17,141 bases of DNA from NCBI GenBank assembly GCA_964625015.1, contig CAZUZI010000018.1, positions 1 through 17,141 on the forward strand, read 5' to 3'. The notes beneath the pieces were generated by a model. The model made no database searches and had not been told where the DNA came from. It worked only from the letters and a program-made list of their open reading frames with translations. The stretch is from UBA5209 sp964625015. GTDB taxonomy: Bacteria; Patescibacteriota; Dojkabacteria; SC72. Made by a program: the position numbers and the translations under genes. Shown piece after piece: positions 4,890-12,227 of the stretch; the first letter of the stretch is position 1; every line of letters begins with the position of its first letter.

Positions 4890-6923
4890 TCATTTGTCAT
4901 TTTTGTTTTTGAGAAATGGTTTACCTTGGAAAAATACCCCTGGTCTCTTTATTGTATCACCATTATCATGACCAGCTCCTTTTTCTAATCCGTATGCCCA
5001 TGCTCTTGCCTTTCCACCAACCGGATCATTACCATAGAACCAAGCATTTTCATTGCCCTCTCTAATTAAATTTTTCTGATCCATATTTGGGGTACTAAAC
5101 ATCATACCAACCTTTTTCCCTTGGCTTAAACATAAATTAAGAAATTCTTTTACTACTTTCCATGATTCGCCATCCATATTTACACAACCAGATGAAAGAT
5201 TTGGATTCATAAGTGCAATACCATTTTCATTTGCCTTCTTTAGTTGTGGTTCTCTAAGAAGTATTTCTTGATCAGCTGTACCCCTTGGTACCTCATGAAG
5301 AGTGTAAAAGTTATTCAATATTGCAATTACAAATTTCTTTGTAAGAGGATCACGGAACACCTGTTTTAGAAGACAGATATCTGTAACTGTACTCTCCCCA
5401 AGTTGACCAAAATTCTTTTGACGATGTGTACCCGTAAACTCTGCAATCATTGGTGGAGTATATGTATTCCTTTTACATCCACTCTGTTCAATATGTGTAC
5501 CTGAAATACTGTCATACATTGAGAATGGCAAAGCAGGAAAACCTGTTTTGCGGTATTCATATGAGAGATATTTATTTCTTTTCAAGCGCCTACCAACTAC
5601 TGTAAAGAACCTATCCTTATCACCTATTTTCTTCTGCTCATACCCCTTATCAGTCCTTTCCCATATACTCAAAGAGCCATCATTCGTATTAACTGTAACT
5701 GATATATCAAAACCTAATTCTTGAAAGAGTTTTTCCTCTGGTTTTACAAGACCTTTCTCTAAACCATACCTTCTACTTGCTTCTACAGCATCAAACATAA
5801 GGACTTTTAATGGTCCATTATTTGGATTAGTTGGAGTAATATCCTTCCCACTATACATTTTGATAAATGTATCAAACCCATGACCATGCTGAGGACCATG
5901 CCTCATATATGATGAGAACTCAGCAAACATTGGTTTTCTCTCTTTATCTAAACCCAAAAAGACTGCAGTATGAGTATATGTATCATACCCGTTATGACCC
6001 TCGCGTTCCGGTAAATACATTACTGTACCAGGAGGAACCTTTTCCCAAAGTGTAGATCCGTTATCTGCAATCATTTCTTTAATAGGTACATATGCAACAA
6101 GATCACCTCCCAATTCTTTGTTTAATTTTTCTAAATATGGACCCTGTGCAACAGTAGATGACTCTGGAAATACACTAGAATCTGAGGATACTTTATATCC
6201 TAAATGCTTCATATATGCAGCAACGAAACCACTACAGTGACGATTAGTACCATTCCATTCATAGGGTACATCCCCGAAATCATTTATTGCTGCTTCTATT
6301 GCACCTAGTGCTGTTATTTCATCCGGTCCATTGTTAGAAAATTCTACTTCATGCTTCTCTAATCTATTCTCTGCAGAAGCATTAGTTTTGTGCCAAGACA
6401 TTAACGCAATAGCAGTGGCACCTAAAAATTTAAGGAAATTCCTTCTACTCAATTTCCTTTCTCCTGTCGTATCTCCTTCTCTATCTCCTACATAAGTATT
6501 GTCTTGTTGATTAAGTGCTGAACCAATAGCAACAGATTTAACAATATCAAAAACTCTCCGTCCCTTTTTTTGCTTCACTGGTTCTGTAGGCTCATCATAC
6601 CATACTAGTTTCTCAAGTCCTGAAGGAGGATCATTTTCTACATTCGGATTATCTGACCCTATTGGATACTCTTTCCCTTCTGGATATCCATCCCATACTG
6701 CGATTCTTGGTTTCAACAGCTCTTCTTTATTTACAAAACCATTCTCACAATTTCCATCCTTATTTTCAGGATTTAACAAAGTTGCTCTAAGCGTCATAGC
6801 CAATCCTGCACCTACAAGCCCAAAGAATTTCCTTCTATCCATTTTCTTTTGTCCCGTTGGATTTCCTTGCTCTGTTTGATTTTCTGACTCTGTTGGAAAT
6901 ATCGGTTCTGTAAAATCGGTCAT
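4890..6923 (-). CDS. Triple-RR N-terminus + NlpC/P60-like + L,D-transpeptidase-like protein
   Basis: A 677-aa wall enzyme by domain content. The N-terminus holds three twin-arginine-like stretches, each after a basic/polar lead: MDRRKFFGLVGAGLA (28-42), GRRVFDIVKSVAIGSA (121-136) and LSRRNFLKFLGATAIALMSW (158-177). The last is a near-canonical Tat signal ending ASA (182-184). Then comes an NlpC/P60-like region with NRHCSGFVAAYM (Cys about 230) and YTHTAVFLGL (His about 318). A long middle domain follows. A C-terminal YkuD-like site has LHEVPRG and LSSGCVNMDGE (Cys about 580), matching the S-x-GC-x-N/R active site. NlpC/P60 enzymes cut peptide stems and YkuD enzymes form 3-3 crosslinks; activity of either is inferred. 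The start at 6923 lacks an SD; MDRRK (ATG 6842) is an alternative that would begin with the first RR motif. Confidence 0.8.
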   Translation of the reverse strand: MTDFTEPIFPTESENQTEQGNPTGQKKMDRRKFFGLVGAGLAMTLRATLLNPENKDGNCENGFVNKEELLKPRIAVWDGYPEGKEYPIGSDNPNVENDPPSGLEKLVWYDEPTEPVKQKKGRRVFDIVKSVAIGSALNQQDNTYVGDREGDTTGERKLSRRNFLKFLGATAIALMSWHKTNASAENRLEKHEVEFSNNGPDEITALGAIEAAINDFGDVPYEWNGTNRHCSGFVAAYMKHLGYKVSSDSSVFPESSTVAQGPYLEKLNKELGGDLVAYVPIKEMIADNGSTLWEKVPPGTVMYLPEREGHNGYDTYTHTAVFLGLDKERKPMFAEFSSYMRHGPQHGHGFDTFIKMYSGKDITPTNPNNGPLKVLMFDAVEASRRYGLEKGLVKPEEKLFQELGFDISVTVNTNDGSLSIWERTDKGYEQKKIGDKDRFFTVVGRRLKRNKYLSYEYRKTGFPALPFSMYDSISGTHIEQSGCKRNTYTPPMIAEFTGTHRQKNFGQLGESTVTDICLLKQVFRDPLTKKFVIAILNNFYTLHEVPRGTADQEILLREPQLKKANENGIALMNPNLSSGCVNMDGESWKVVKEFLNLCLSQGKKVGMMFSTPNMDQKNLIREGNENAWFYGNDPVGGKARAWAYGLEKGAGHDNGDTIKRPGVFFQGKPFLKNKNDK

Positions 6924-7045
6924 ACTCTTTATATGCTTGAATTATTAATATAGATATATAGAATATACATATCAAGAAAAAATATGTAAAGACAATCATT
7001 AGTGGAATAGTAATATTAATACTGACAACAACAATATCAGTATAC

Positions 7046-8584
7046 TTGTTTAACATCGTAGAGAGATACAACAGGAAAAATACTTATGACGAAATAGATA
7101 TATCCATACCGATACCAACATACAACTCTTTCTCTAACACTGAATTAGAAATATTACCATCGAACTATGAATCAGTCTTAGGAAACAACGGTCTAACACT
7201 TTCTCCAGATGATATAAGGGGGCTTCTACTTAATGGAAATATTACATTAACAAAATCTGAGAATTTCATACCAACAGAAGATTCAAAACTCTTTCTTTCT
7301 ACTGAAAATATTACAGAATATATATTTAATCAATTAGCAATTGCAGATAATAAAGTAGAAGAAAGGATTGATATTGAGTTGAGTCGAATTGTAGAGGGAG
7401 TAAATAGCAAAGCATTCCTTCTATTACCATTCGTACAACCTAATGAGAAAGACAATATATTAGAAATATATGAGAAGGAAATAGATCCAGATGAATATGT
7501 ATATGATAAGGTATTAAATAAAGTATTAAGTTTAACAAATAAGAAAAAGGAATTTGTTTCTCTAGTCCTACTTAAAAATACATTTAACAAAAATATACAA
7601 AAGAAAGATCAAACTCAGGTATCAAATGAAATATATCTAGAAGAAAACATTGACTATTACACATCACTATTAAAATATCTAGACAAAAGAAAAGAATTAT
7701 TAATTTCACTTAATATATATCATGATGAATATGGGCAGTTAATAGATGATATGAGGAGAATAGTGGAAAAGGATAGTACTATCTACGGTAAAATAATAGA
7801 TCTAGGTAATCAATATATCTTACTCCATACAATAGATAACAATATCTTAACAGTATCTACAACCAATAATTACAAAGAATATACAAATATTGACACTACA
7901 TATATTAGCAATAGCACACGGATACCTGTTCTCATGTATCATCAAATAACTACACCACCAGAGAATGCATCTACTTTTACAAGAGGTCTTTACTTAGATC
8001 CATTAGAGTTTGAAAGGCAGATTGCATATCTGATAAAAAATGGATATGAAACGATATCATCTGCAGAATTCTCACATATATTACAGAATGGAAAAGGAGT
8101 AGACAAAAAATATATCATGTTAACATTCGATGATGGTACAGTATCTCACTATACAAATGCATATAGGATATTAAAGAAGTATGGATTAAGTGGAACATTT
8201 TTCGTAGTATCCAATAGATCAGCGATATCAAATCAACAGATAAGAGAGATGTCAGATAACGGTATGGACATACAATCACATAGCAAATCACATCCTAATT
8301 TTGTTAATTTAAATGACATATCTAAATTACAAAATGAAATTGCTGGTAGCAAAGTAGTTATAGAAGGAATTACTGATAAACCCGTTATCTCTATTGCATA
8401 TCCTGGATGTGTAGCAGATTACAGAGCTTTTAATATAGCTGCACAAAGTGGATATCAATTAGGATTCTCATGTGGAAAGAGTATTGATCATAGATATTCA
8501 AATCGCCTATCACTATCTAGGATACATAATCCAAGAAATATAGAAGATCTTAAAAAGATACTCTCTGGAATATATCCATTTTAA
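7046..8584 (+). CDS. Anchored polysaccharide deacetylase (NodB/CE4)
   Basis: The C-terminal third is a CE4 NodB domain, which removes acetyl (or formyl) groups from polymers such as peptidoglycan or surface GlcNAc. Visible are IPVLMYHQI (entry strand), LTFDDG (359-364; metal/catalytic Asp pair) and SHSKSHPNF (411-419; metal-binding H-x3-H). The usual YPYG motif is YPGCVAD. The first 290 residues are charged, partly helical and unassigned. TTG 7046 is the first conventional start, but the frame is open from 6962. The upstream codons encode a typical signal anchor (KKKYVKTIISGIVILILTTT) with no ATG, GTG or TTG, so translation probably begins earlier, at a rare codon such as ATC 6971 or ATA 6965. 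It is divergent from the gene at 4890-6923. Its stop overlaps the next gene's stop by four bases, tail to tail. Confidence 0.85.
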   Translation: MFNIVERYNRKNTYDEIDISIPIPTYNSFSNTELEILPSNYESVLGNNGLTLSPDDIRGLLLNGNITLTKSENFIPTEDSKLFLSTENITEYIFNQLAIADNKVEERIDIELSRIVEGVNSKAFLLLPFVQPNEKDNILEIYEKEIDPDEYVYDKVLNKVLSLTNKKKEFVSLVLLKNTFNKNIQKKDQTQVSNEIYLEENIDYYTSLLKYLDKRKELLISLNIYHDEYGQLIDDMRRIVEKDSTIYGKIIDLGNQYILLHTIDNNILTVSTTNNYKEYTNIDTTYISNSTRIPVLMYHQITTPPENASTFTRGLYLDPLEFERQIAYLIKNGYETISSAEFSHILQNGKGVDKKYIMLTFDDGTVSHYTNAYRILKKYGLSGTFFVVSNRSAISNQQIREMSDNGMDIQSHSKSHPNFVNLNDISKLQNEIAGSKVVIEGITDKPVISIAYPGCVADYRAFNIAAQSGYQLGFSCGKSIDHRYSNRLSLSRIHNPRNIEDLKKILSGIYPF

Positions 8585-9423
8585 AATCTTTGGATTACTT
8601 CTCTACTGTTTGTCTTAGGGTTATACCTTGTATATTGACCTGCATGTATGAGATTTAACCCATTACTTTCTGCTTCCTCCCTTTTTTGTAATACCTCACT
8701 ATTAAGATACTTTGGAATATTCCTATCATATATCTCTGTACTATATCTCTTTATAACCTCCTCAGCTGCTACAACCTTTATCTTTAATTCTCCAGATTTT
8801 AACTTTTTAAAACCATTTAGAAATTTCTCTGTTCTCTCTTCTCTAAAAGACAACCAGTCTAAGTTGTCAAGAAGAGAAGCAACTCTTTCACAATGATACT
8901 CATTTGTGATACAGACACCATTACTCCAACCATTCTCTTCACAAATTTCAAGAAGCCTAACAAGCTCTGCAATTGTATCTGTAGTATTAGGATCAGACAG
9001 TATCCTTTCATTCTTAAATCCTAACATGGATAATTCCTTTTCCATTACAATACTTGGTGCAGGCTGTACTTCATTTACATACTTACTACCAACTACACAT
9101 GTAACACTAGGTAATGACTTCATTGCAATTGCACCTGCTGCAACTCTGTATACACCACCAGAAGATAACCCGTTGTTGTCATTCATATCAAAACCTGGAG
9201 ATTGCCATGTGTTTTCACCATTAATAGCCCGCATAGTTGTACCAGCAGCTAATACTCTAATTACCTCTGTATCATGTCCTAAAACCTCTTCCAATGATTT
9301 CTGTATCTCAATTGTATTAGGTAGTAAGAGAGTGTATCCCAAATCAGTCAGAACTGGATTCAAGCTCACAACGACCTCTCCCTTTTCACTCTTCAGTTGG
9401 ATATCTTGCTCAACATCAGACAT
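8581..9423 (-). CDS. YdcF/ElyC-like protein (DUF218)
   Basis: The 280-aa product resembles the DUF218 family (YdcF, SanA, ElyC), in which some members affect envelope integrity and peptidoglycan or lipid-carrier metabolism. Family features in order are VIRVLAAGTTMR (54-65), the Ser/Arg-type SSGGVYRVAAGAIAM (87-101), TCVVGSKYVNE (108-118), an Ile-Leu-x-Asp-Pro-Asn-Thr-x-x-Thr segment (141-150) matching the family Glu-x-x-Ser-x-Asn-Thr, and ITNEYHCERV (172-181), equal to the Thr-x-x-Tyr-His-x-x-Arg motif. No membrane segment or signal peptide is present, unlike SanA/ElyC, so it is probably cytosolic. The charged C-terminus (about 190-280) is an extra region. The start has no SD. It is convergent with the deacetylase and divergent from the Dcd-like gene. 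The family call is fairly good; biochemical activity is unknown. Confidence 0.7.
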   Translation of the reverse strand: MSDVEQDIQLKSEKGEVVVSLNPVLTDLGYTLLLPNTIEIQKSLEEVLGHDTEVIRVLAAGTTMRAINGENTWQSPGFDMNDNNGLSSGGVYRVAAGAIAMKSLPSVTCVVGSKYVNEVQPAPSIVMEKELSMLGFKNERILSDPNTTDTIAELVRLLEICEENGWSNGVCITNEYHCERVASLLDNLDWLSFREERTEKFLNGFKKLKSGELKIKVVAAEEVIKRYSTEIYDRNIPKYLNSEVLQKREEAESNGLNLIHAGQYTRYNPKTNSREVIQRF

Positions 9424-9534
9424 ATATTTAATCTAACATACTTAAATGTCCAAGTAAAAAAGAGATGAGTCTCCTTTAATATCTCTGCAAAATATATTAG
9501 TATGTAATATGTAATGTAAGTTAGCCGTATACAC

Positions 9535-10062
9535 ATGTTTCTATCAAACAAAACTATAAAAGAGTATATCGACAAAGGTAAAATCTCAATAAGAGGACAA
9601 ATAGAGATAGAGACAACAGGTATATCTGTACATTTAGGTAATGAGCTACTCATTATGAAACCTAATCAAACATTTGATAGCTTAAACCCAACAAAGGTTG
9701 AATACTCCCTGTACAACCTTTTAGATGGACCGTATTTGCTCAAACCTAACGATTTCTTATTAGGTGTAACAAAGGAAAATGTTAAAACAGATAGGGACAT
9801 AATAACATTCATAGATGGTAGAAGCACATACGCTAGAGTAGGTATGACTGTTCATCTTTCTGCAATGGTATTAGATGGATTACCATTTAGTAATGAAAAT
9901 TCTGTACTAGAGATAAAGAATTTAGGAAATTGTAATATACAGCTTCATAGTGATGAGAAAATAGGAACATATCTCTTTGCACAACTTTCAGATCCGATAG
10001 AAGGGGAGAAAGACAGTGTATATTCAGGACAAAGTAGTGTAACACCAGCTCAATTTGTTTAA
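9535..10062 (+). CDS. dcd: dCTP deaminase / dUTPase-family protein
   Basis: At 175 aa it is slightly shorter than typical bacterial dCTP deaminase. MFLSNKTIKEYIDKGKISI copies the family start (L-S-x-x-x-I-x-x-x-I-x-x-G-x-I). Then come GISVHLGNE (S-x-D-L-x-L-G region, with Val-His replacing Asp-Leu), FLLGVTKENVKT (La-x-T-x-E), the nucleotide-binding GRSTYARVGMTVHLSA (95-110), a Gly-Leu loop and SVLEIKNLG (Glu126, where the deaminase general base lies). The enzyme turns dCTP into dUTP for dTMP synthesis, and some relatives continue to dUMP; which applies is not readable. The start codon has no SD, as with other housekeeping-like genes here. The cupin gene converges 12 bases downstream. The DL-to-VH change in the trimer core motif is worth checking. 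Confidence 0.85.
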   Translation: MFLSNKTIKEYIDKGKISIRGQIEIETTGISVHLGNELLIMKPNQTFDSLNPTKVEYSLYNLLDGPYLLKPNDFLLGVTKENVKTDRDIITFIDGRSTYARVGMTVHLSAMVLDGLPFSNENSVLEIKNLGNCNIQLHSDEKIGTYLFAQLSDPIEGEKDSVYSGQSSVTPAQFV

Positions 10063-10074
10063 AAAAAGGAGGAC

Positions 10075-10533
10075 TTAATCGTCCCCCTTTTCATCATCAT
10101 CATCATCGTCATCATCACCCATCTCTTCATCACTCTGACTCTCCTCTTGTGCATGATGCTCCTGCTCTGCAAGCATCGCATCTTCCTTAGTAACATGCTC
10201 TGTACCCTCTGGGTGGTTTGCAGGTGCATAAATTGTATAAAGTTTTACGGATACATCTGAAGATGCATTTATAACATTATGCATAGAACCAGCAGGAACA
10301 ATAGCGACCATGTCTACTTCTAACAATGACTCTTCACCATTTATTACAATCTTTGCACTTCCTTCCTCTATTCTGAAGAACTGATCAACATTATTATGTA
10401 CCTCTTCACCAATATCTTCACCAGGTTTAAGTGTCATAACAACTAATTGCATATGCTTACCTGTAAAAAGGACCTTCCTAAAACTTTCATTTCCCAATGT
10501 CTTCTCCTCAATATTATCTATATATCCTTGCAT
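10075..10533 (-). CDS. Single-domain cupin with poly-Asp tail
   Basis: Residues 1 to about 110 form a small cupin barrel. Motif 1 is LKPGEDIGEEVHNNVDQFFRIEEG, split over residues 36-59, with a His and D-Q-F in the metal site, as in common 'VHxxxDQF' cupins. Motif 2 is VAIVPAGSMHNVIN (72-85) with the second metal His. The tail (VTKEDAMLAEQEHH, then Glu/Ser/Asp) ends in eight Asp in a row plus EKGDD. It looks like the small cupins annotated as mannose-6-phosphate isomerase-like; substrate and activity are unknown. The acidic run is coded by a GAT/GAC trinucleotide repeat, so its length may vary. It is downstream of nagZ on the same strand (49-base gap), possibly one transcript. Confidence 0.85.
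   Translation of the reverse strand: MQGYIDNIEEKTLGNESFRKVLFTGKHMQLVVMTLKPGEDIGEEVHNNVDQFFRIEEGSAKIVINGEESLLEVDMVAIVPAGSMHNVINASSDVSVKLYTIYAPANHPEGTEHVTKEDAMLAEQEHHAQEESQSDEEMGDDDDDDDDEKGDD
10091..10117 (-). repeat. Trinucleotide repeat coding for poly-Asp
   Basis: About eight tandem TCA/TCG units on the plus strand (GAT/GAC on the minus) encode the Asp run at the cupin C-terminus. In-frame slippage here would alter only tail length. The acidic tail may bind metal or keep the protein soluble. Confidence 0.8.
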
Positions 10534-10582
10534 ATTCGTTTAATATTTAATTTAAATATATATTACATAGTACACCTCTATC

Positions 10583-11683
10583 TCATTGAAGTGAATACTT
10601 GTATCTAAGTATCCTTAACACTTTGCTGTTTAAATCACTTTCTGTAATATCTCCATTTCTTACTGCAGATACAGCAGCATTGTATGCCTCAATCTGTTCA
10701 TCAGACTTACCAATATACATAATTAGATCATTACCAGCATTAATTGCTTTAACTGTTGCCTCACTAACTGTATATCTGTCATATATAGAACTCATCTGCA
10801 TATCATCAGTTATCACAAGTCCATTAAAACGGAGCTGATTTCTAAGGACATCTTTTAGGAAGTACTCCGATACAGAAACAGGATTTACTGAATCTATTAG
10901 TGGGAAAAGAATATGTCCAACCATAACGGTATCTGAATATTTTAGTGGTTCTACAAACTGAGAAATATATTTTTGCAAATCATCTTTTGAAACATATACT
11001 CTATCCAGAGAAGAGTGTGAATCTGATGTTCTGTTATCATGTCCAGGGAAATGCTTTACACACGAGAGAATCCCTCCATCATGATATCCCTCTATCATTC
11101 CAATTGCTAACTTTGCACTCTCTTCTTGATCTTTTCTAAAAGATCTAGAGTAAAGAAATGATTCACTACTAGTAATATTGTCTAAAACAGGAGAGAAATT
11201 TAAATTGATGCCAAGACCCTTTAAAGAACTACCTCTGAGTTTACCAATATCATATGCCATATCTTCATCCGTTATCTCATATTGAGCAATATCATATGTA
11301 TCTTCAAACTTTACCCTAGAAACAATGCCTCCCTCTTGATCTATTGATACAAACAATGGATATTTTGCTTGAGATTGGAGTTTAGAAATTAATCCCTTAA
11401 CCTGTTGTTCACTTTCAATATTGTAACCAAGTAAAATTACACTTCCAATACCATCTTGCTCAATCATATTTAAAATCTCCCCAGTTGGTTCTAGACCCCA
11501 GAAACCAAATACAAAGAGCTGTCCAACTTTCTCCTCCATACTCATATCTTTTAATACCTCTTCTGCCTTAGTTGATATGTCTAGCTCTATTAATGGGGGA
11601 ATGTATATTGAGAAATTCTTTCCGAACCAAACTGTAAAAATAGTAATAACTGATATCAGAAGATATTTTTGTATATTTCTCAT
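10583..11683 (-). CDS. nagZ: Beta-N-acetylhexosaminidase, GH3 (NagZ-type)
   Basis: This 366-aa protein has an N-terminal hydrophobic anchor (about 7-20) and a complete GH3 barrel: EEKVGQLFVFGFWG (50-63), FVSIDQEGGIVSRV (111-124), NFSPVLD (162-168), the NagZ-specific His loop KHFPGHDNRTSDSH (210-223; Asp-His dyad acting as acid/base) and LVITDDMQM (289-297; nucleophile Asp). NagZ enzymes release terminal GlcNAc from muropeptides or wall glycans. E. coli NagZ is cytosolic, whereas Gram-positive forms are exported; the anchor here argues for action at the outer membrane face. That would make it a wall-remodelling or scavenging enzyme, fitting the deacetylase and transpeptidase-like neighbours. 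No SD. It is probably co-transcribed with the cupin downstream. Confidence 0.92.
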   Translation of the reverse strand: MRNIQKYLLISVITIFTVWFGKNFSIYIPPLIELDISTKAEEVLKDMSMEEKVGQLFVFGFWGLEPTGEILNMIEQDGIGSVILLGYNIESEQQVKGLISKLQSQAKYPLFVSIDQEGGIVSRVKFEDTYDIAQYEITDEDMAYDIGKLRGSSLKGLGINLNFSPVLDNITSSESFLYSRSFRKDQEESAKLAIGMIEGYHDGGILSCVKHFPGHDNRTSDSHSSLDRVYVSKDDLQKYISQFVEPLKYSDTVMVGHILFPLIDSVNPVSVSEYFLKDVLRNQLRFNGLVITDDMQMSSIYDRYTVSEATVKAINAGNDLIMYIGKSDEQIEAYNAAVSAVRNGDITESDLNSKVLRILRYKYSLQ

Positions 11684-11740
11684 TTACAAAGAATACCATT
11701 TAGACATAACTTTAGAAATACGTCCTGTAGTATTCCTGTG

Positions 11741-11769
11741 TTGACATAGTAGGAGTATAAAGGTAATTT
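11741..11769 (+). promoter_or_regulatory. Promoter of the structured RNA
   Basis: A perfect -35 TTGACA (11741-11746), a 17-nt spacer and TAATTT (11764-11769) predict a start at about 11775-11777. That is exactly where the closing stem of the downstream RNA begins, and this agreement is the main support. Confidence 0.6.
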
Positions 11770-11774
11770 CAAGA

Positions 11775-11990
11775 TATTAGGAGATTCTAATCCTACCAGT
11801 TGGCCTTAGAGGCATATGTATTGATGCAAGTCCAATTGCTTTCATCTTTACTACTGTGGATGAGAATCATATCTTTCTGTAGACTTCGGTCTTCAGAGCT
11901 TAGGCATATATTGTTTAAGTTAATTCGAATGTTGAGATACATCCGTTCCTAATACAGGGCAGTATAGATTGGTATGCTGCTCTTTTTTTT
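11775..11990 (+). ncRNA. Candidate free-standing structured RNA, about 216 nt
   Basis: No convincing ORF lies in this part of the 544-nt gap between nagZ and 12228. TATTAGGA (11775-11782) is exactly complementary to TCCTAATA (11947-11954), closing a domain of about 180 nt. Inside are a stem with a C-UUCG-G tetraloop (AGAC/GTCT, about 11880-11891), GCAA/TTGC and GATG/CATC nested pairs, GCCT/AGGC, and two copies of AGGCATAT (about 11809 and 11891). A strong terminator follows directly and a TTGACA promoter precedes. Size, long-range closing stem and end terminator resemble 6S RNA, but I cannot fold it reliably. I see no tmRNA, RNase P (GAGGAAAGTCC) or SRP signature. It could equally be a new RNA family. 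Confidence 0.6.
11956..11990 (+). terminator. Intrinsic terminator of the structured RNA
   Basis: AGGGCAGTATA (11956-11966) pairs with TATGCTGCTCT (11973-11983) over 11 bp including two G-U pairs, around a 6-nt loop, and is followed directly by eight T (11983-11990). This is a textbook rho-independent terminator and shows that the RNA is transcribed rightward and separately from the gene at 12228. Confidence 0.9.
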
Positions 11991-12036
11991 CCAATTCTTA
12001 CAGACATTTCTAAACGTTGATACATGCCCGATAGTA

Positions 12037-12065
12037 TTGCCTATATGCCTTAAAATAGCTATAAT
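12037..12065 (+). promoter_or_regulatory. Promoter of the hydrolase operon
   Basis: TTGCCT (12037-12042), an exact 17-nt spacer and a perfect TATAAT (12060-12065) form a strong sigma70-type promoter. The start would be near 12072, giving a leader of about 155 nt before ATG 12228. Confidence 0.7.
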
Positions 12066-12123
12066 TCATCATGGTATCAATGTATTTCATACTCGGTACC
12101 GTTCTAGAGAAATCTAGATGTAA

Positions 12124-12137
12124 CTGCTCTTTAAAAA
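12124..12137 (+). promoter_or_regulatory. boxA-like antitermination element
   Basis: CTGCTCTTTAAAAA is identical to the 14-mers at 3620-3607 and 4499-4486 (minus strand) and differs from the E. coli rrn boxA core TGCTCTTTAACA at one base. Here it lies about 50 nt into the predicted leader, 18 nt before a hairpin, the order of boxA then a boxB-like stem. NusB/NusE (S10) binding is the known role of boxA; action here is inferred. Confidence 0.55.
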
Positions 12138-12154
12138 GTGAATAGAATCGAATT

Positions 12155-12201
12155 GATGGACGATTAATATATTTAAATCTTGAATATATCTCTCGTCCAT
12201 C
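12155..12201 (+). promoter_or_regulatory. Leader hairpin between boxA-like site and SD
   Basis: GATGGACGA (12155-12163) is exactly complementary to TCGTCCATC (12193-12201). An inner AT stem (ATATATT/AATATAT) extends it. There is no T run after it, so it is not a simple terminator. It leaves the SD (AGGAGG, 12217-12222) free. Possible roles are RNA stability, a boxB-like partner or a protein-binding site. Confidence 0.55.
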
Positions 12202-12227
12202 AAATATCCAAAAAAAGGAGGACCACC

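Noticed and set aside
6835..7071. Minus-strand ORF of 78 codons with a hydrophobic N-terminus
   Set aside because: It is antisense to the deacetylase's signal-anchor codons and out of frame with the start of the triple-RR protein. The hydrophobicity is explained by the AT-rich complement.
8906..9436. Plus-strand ORF of 176 codons
   Set aside because: It is entirely antisense to the YdcF-like gene, which has recognisable family motifs; the composition is shadow-like.
11775..11990. tmRNA, RNase P RNA or SRP RNA
   Set aside because: There is no tRNA-like end with CCA and tag frame, no GAGGAAAGTCC-type RNase P core (only a loose GATGCAAGTCC), and no SRP GGAA domain.
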